This document shows positions 60,705 to 64,000 of a stretch of 64,000 nucleotides of DNA, piece after piece (position 1 is the stretch's first letter; each line of letters begins with the position of its first letter). A program made the translations under genes and the position numbers. The stretch comes from Ophiodon elongatus (taxonomy: Eukaryota; Chordata; Actinopteri; Perciformes; Hexagrammidae), in contig JACSYO010001932.1 in NCBI GenBank assembly GCA_016806645.1, positions 2,051,501 to 2,115,500 of the forward strand, written 5' to 3'. The notes beneath the pieces are model-generated. The model ran no database searches and was not told the origin of the DNA. It worked only from the letters and a program-made list of their open reading frames with translations.

Positions 60705-60748
60705 CAGGTAAACAACAGGTAAACAAAAGGTAAACAACAGGTAAACAC
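60705..60748 (+). repeat. four tandem 11-bp units each carrying GTAAACA
   Basis: Units read CAGGTAAACAA twice, then AAGGTAAACAA, then CAGGTAAACAC. GTAAACA is the core forkhead (FOX) recognition sequence, here repeated at an 11-bp pitch, about one helical turn. Being a tandem repeat it may simply be a slippage product. It lies in the upstream snx29 intron. Confidence 0.85.
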
Positions 60749-63700
60749 GACCGGCGATGCTTTTCTCGACATCTCGGCCCAAGAGAACACACAGAGTATG
60801 ATAAAGTAATTTGAGATCATTTGGAGAAGGGATTCCTGCGCAGTAGATCAGTGCGCAGTTAAAAACCTCTGCAAAATCTTTTTTTATTGGGGTCCGCTTT
60901 AGTCCCCTTAAAGACCTTTGACTCTGTGACTATGGAGTAATTACGTCTTGTCGCTGTGCAGGATCAAATCTTGAATAGGTGTCCCGTGTGATTTGGCCCT
61001 CTGAGCTTTCCTTCCATCAGTACAAATACGTTGTATTTGTAGTTAAGCCAACCTAAACCTCCTAAAACAAGCAATGCTCCACACTTGATAAAAAACAACA
61101 AAAAAAAACATGCATTTTAGTGGATTAACACCTTAATATTTGGGTTTATTTTGTGATTCGGTTGCTGATGTTAAAGAAAAACCAGGCACAGTCATATGAG
61201 CATTCACACTTCTTTCACACAGGAACTCTGAAGGCAGAGAGCCACATGGCCAATGTTAGCATGGCTAATCGGTGTCCAGCTAGGCTCAGAACAAAGCCTG
61301 GGCAAACGCTCCGTTTCACTCTCTGGTGCTTGGGACTGGAACAAACGCCCATTATACTGTAGGAGGCCAACATTTCCTGTTTTTGAAACTACTGCTTCTC
61401 TTTTGAACTAAAATCCCAACACCCAAGCGAACTCAATTGCCTTGTCTGAAAATACAAATTTGGTTATTCTGTACAAGAAGCCCTGGTACCACACAGCACT
61501 GATAAGAAAAAGGCTGATGTCGGTTCAAATTCATTAATCAACGGGTGCAATTATGAAATTACTGCTTGTTTATAAATTATTAACATCTGACGCCCATGGG
61601 GGTTTCAACAAGCTACCTGCTATTTTCCCAGGAGCAGGGACATTACACTCGCACAACCAGCAATGCTTTTGACAGAAAATATCAATATCAAGCTTGCACT
61701 GCCCCTAATTTGAAAAGATAAAACAATCCATAACAGCAAAACATTTGATGAATACAACAACATAAATCATTTTAAAAAGCAAATAGTATTCGTTGGGAAG
61801 TAGAATTTGCAGGTAGAGCCAGCAAAATTGAATTTGGAGCGCATTAGTTTTTTTTTTAAAATTAAATATAATATTGTGTACAATCCAGAAGAAAATCTAA
61901 AATTAAAAAAAAGTAATTTTTCAATTGTTAAATTAATAAGCAGTTTAACCATTTCATGTTTATTTCATTACTTGGAGAGAGACTGATTAGCACCTCTTTT
62001 TCTGAATACATAAATTAAATTTCCATGAACAATGGGAAACAAAACGCAGGACAAATTGCACGCTCTTCTCCCAGCTCTACACAGATCTAACCAGCGCAAC
62101 CAAAAAGTGGCAAGAATTCTGGTCTGCTCCACCTATGTGTCCTGCAGAGCTTTATCAGAATAAACGCATAACTGTGACATGACAAACGCAAAAATAATTA
62201 TGACTAATAGTTTTGGTTGAGTTTGATTGGTGTCAAAGAACAAGGAAAAAAACAAATAAATCCACAACTCTCTGAGCGATGTAAGCCGACCACTGCGTCA
62301 CAGTCACACGTAAACTTAACCAAACATAAGTGTAACCTTACTCATCTCCAAAAATAAATCAAAGACGGCCATTCGTGCTAATGAGTCACTGACTGCGTGC
62401 GGATCACTGCGTATCCAAACAAATCTGTGTATAACAACAGGTGGAAAAATGTGGTGAGAAGAATTTCAATATCTCCACAAATGCATGGTGAGTTTACAGA
62501 GGCGCGTCCATCCGCTGCCTTTGGCTGCATATCCCTGGCACAGCATATTCACATTTTCCCACTGCGAACCTACCAGAAAGTTGGAAGATGACAGGCAGTA
62601 CAGTGGCCAGAGAGAACTTTTAAAAAACGGAGAACCGATTAGAGGTTCACTGTCGCCCCAAGTAGTGGATAAGTGTGGATCACTAAACTCCGCTGCGTGC
62701 AGGCGAAAATAGGCGCAGTAGGACCGGGTAAATCTGATGTGTCAGATCAGGATGTGCGTGCCAGCGTGGGTTTCATGCCGTGCCAACACAACACGGGACA
62801 CCCTGACTGCTTTCATGGATGTCAGAGCAGTAAAAACACTAATGGACATCGTGACGGACTCGTCCTCTCGTGGAGACAGAGAGGACGGCTGAAGAGGCCA
62901 GGTGCTGTCTCTTGTTTGCAGAGAGCAGCGAGACGACAGAGCAGAAACTACCGTGGCATACTGATGCAGGTACAAGGCGGATTCTGTCCTCTCACATCTG
63001 TCGGTGCACATCAAGACGTCTCGACACTGCTCTTTCCTGGTCCTCTCCCCCCCCACACCTCCCTACACCCTCCCACCGTCTCTTCCTGTCCACACCGCTA
63101 TATTGATATGAGATGAAGCCTAAATTAGTCTATTATTATTCATCATATGGGAGAGGATATGTACCAGTAGTACATACAAAACATGAAGGTGAGCAAGGCT
63201 TATGTCGGTTTTCTATAGAGATCCATAAATCACACACGTCCTGTCTAAGCAGTATAAAGGACGATATCGGAAGCTCGATGAAGGCAGTTAACTCCGTATT
63301 TGGGCTGTGTCCTCACTGTGCCTTGATAAAAAAAAAAAAAAAATGGCTGGTAGACGGGAGGAGAGAGCGAGAGCAGCGGGATTGAGACAAATCCACGAGT
63401 TGTGTTGCAAAATTGATATATTTAATGTGAGCAGTGCAGCGCATCACAACACAAATAGCCACAGAGTACTTTGCATTTATTAATTTGGGAAAATAAGTTT
63501 ATTCCCTCCACATTGACAGGGGCAGCACATAACGCTTTAGTACAGCGGCTTTACTCCTTCCGTTCTTACCTTTCACAACAAAAGCCCTAGACCGCTGCAT
63601 CACTGCGTACCAGAGGGAACTTAGATCCACTCAGAGCATTTCCCTAAGAGGCAAATCAACAAAATAGCTTACAATATGTATTCATGACAAAACAAAAAAT

Positions 63701-64000
63701 GATGTCAGTATGTATTATGGATGGTCCACCGATACAGAATCTGTACTTTTTAGGCATTATGTACTTTAGGTTTTATGGCAAAACTTTTTAACTCGCTTTT
63801 CTTCGCTGCTCCTGTAGTTAACACCACCTTTGTAGCGCACAAGCGATGGTTTATGGACTCTTTCTTCTGTCCTCACCTCTAGATGTCATTCACGTCATGG
63901 ATGCTAGTGTCAAGATAAGACGTTTCTATATACATGCTAATCAGCGGCGTATGGGGCGATGTGTAACGGTAGAACGAGAAACTGGATGTATATATAATGC

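Larger units (their letters stand above)
60003..64000 (-). other. snx29: upstream snx29 intron, continuing beyond the window
   Basis: Sequence 5' of the 59863-60002 exon in gene orientation. I looked on the minus strand for the preceding PX-domain exon and found none, so the intron is at least 4 kb. It contains the (GA)n tract next to the splice site, a MITE-like fragment (60470-60640) and tandem GTAAACA motifs (60705-60748). From 60749 to 64000 I see only unique-looking non-coding sequence and short A-runs, for example 63330-63344. Confidence 0.75.

Noticed and set aside
62485..63116. Upstream snx29 exon or antisense gene in the 62.4-63.1 kb open frames
   Set aside because: Neither strand shows PX-domain residues or matched splice sites. 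Frames of this size are expected by chance in this CpG-richer stretch.

Overview
This is a vertebrate genomic window, almost certainly a percomorph-type teleost fish. The evidence is: very dense (CA)n/(TG)n, (CT)n and other microsatellites; several interspersed repeat families that I recognise from memory of spiny-rayed fish genomes; tRNA-like SINEs; Ty3/gypsy chromovirus pieces; and an intron-bearing vertebrate gene. No database search was possible, so repeat families are described, not named. The only protein-coding gene I can identify with confidence is the 3' end of snx29 (sorting nexin 29) on the minus strand. Two exons are visible, 59863-60002 and 51834-51960. They join in frame across a 7.9 kb intron and encode the end of the PX domain and the C-terminal tail ending PQSGDL. 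Everything above 60002 is upstream intron. The 3' UTR runs from 51833 to about 50.5 kb. The remaining 50 kb downstream of snx29 is gene-poor and holds repeats, microsatellites and remnants. Layout from low to high coordinate: 1-16.4 kb is mostly unique sequence with a few repeat fragments and microsatellites. 16.4-17.15 kb is a decayed gypsy integrase fragment (minus strand) abutting a (TCC)n tract. 18.1-18.54 kb is CpG-rich with a consensus CRE. 18.73-20.06 kb is a broken, intronless coiled-coil gene with a C-terminal membrane anchor and a KASH-like short tail. 20.49-20.67 kb is a second, eroded copy of that gene, ending at a gypsy 3' LTR (20673-21243) with its chromodomain (21.24-21.48 kb). 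21.5-39 kb is non-coding with SINE, LINE and MITE-like pieces and long CA/TG arrays. 39.6-40.3 kb contains a candidate two-exon short reading frame or, alternatively, a solo LTR. 42-43 kb is a cluster of SINE fragments. 44.1-44.7 kb is a purine-strand block containing a 21-bp G-rich minisatellite. 48.2-49.3 kb is SINE and other repeats. 49.5-49.9 kb is a CpG-dense island with no reading frame. 50.5-64 kb is snx29, whose introns carry a 14-bp GG-rich tandem repeat, four evenly spaced forkhead-type motifs and nested repeats. There is no operon, CRISPR array or bacterial feature. The observations most worth following are: the snx29 exon wedged between two hypermutable microsatellites, one of which forms its polypyrimidine tract; the duplicated tail-anchored coiled-coil gene; the candidate spliced frame at 39.7-40.3 kb; and the minisatellite whose G/A boundary moves while its period is nearly constant.
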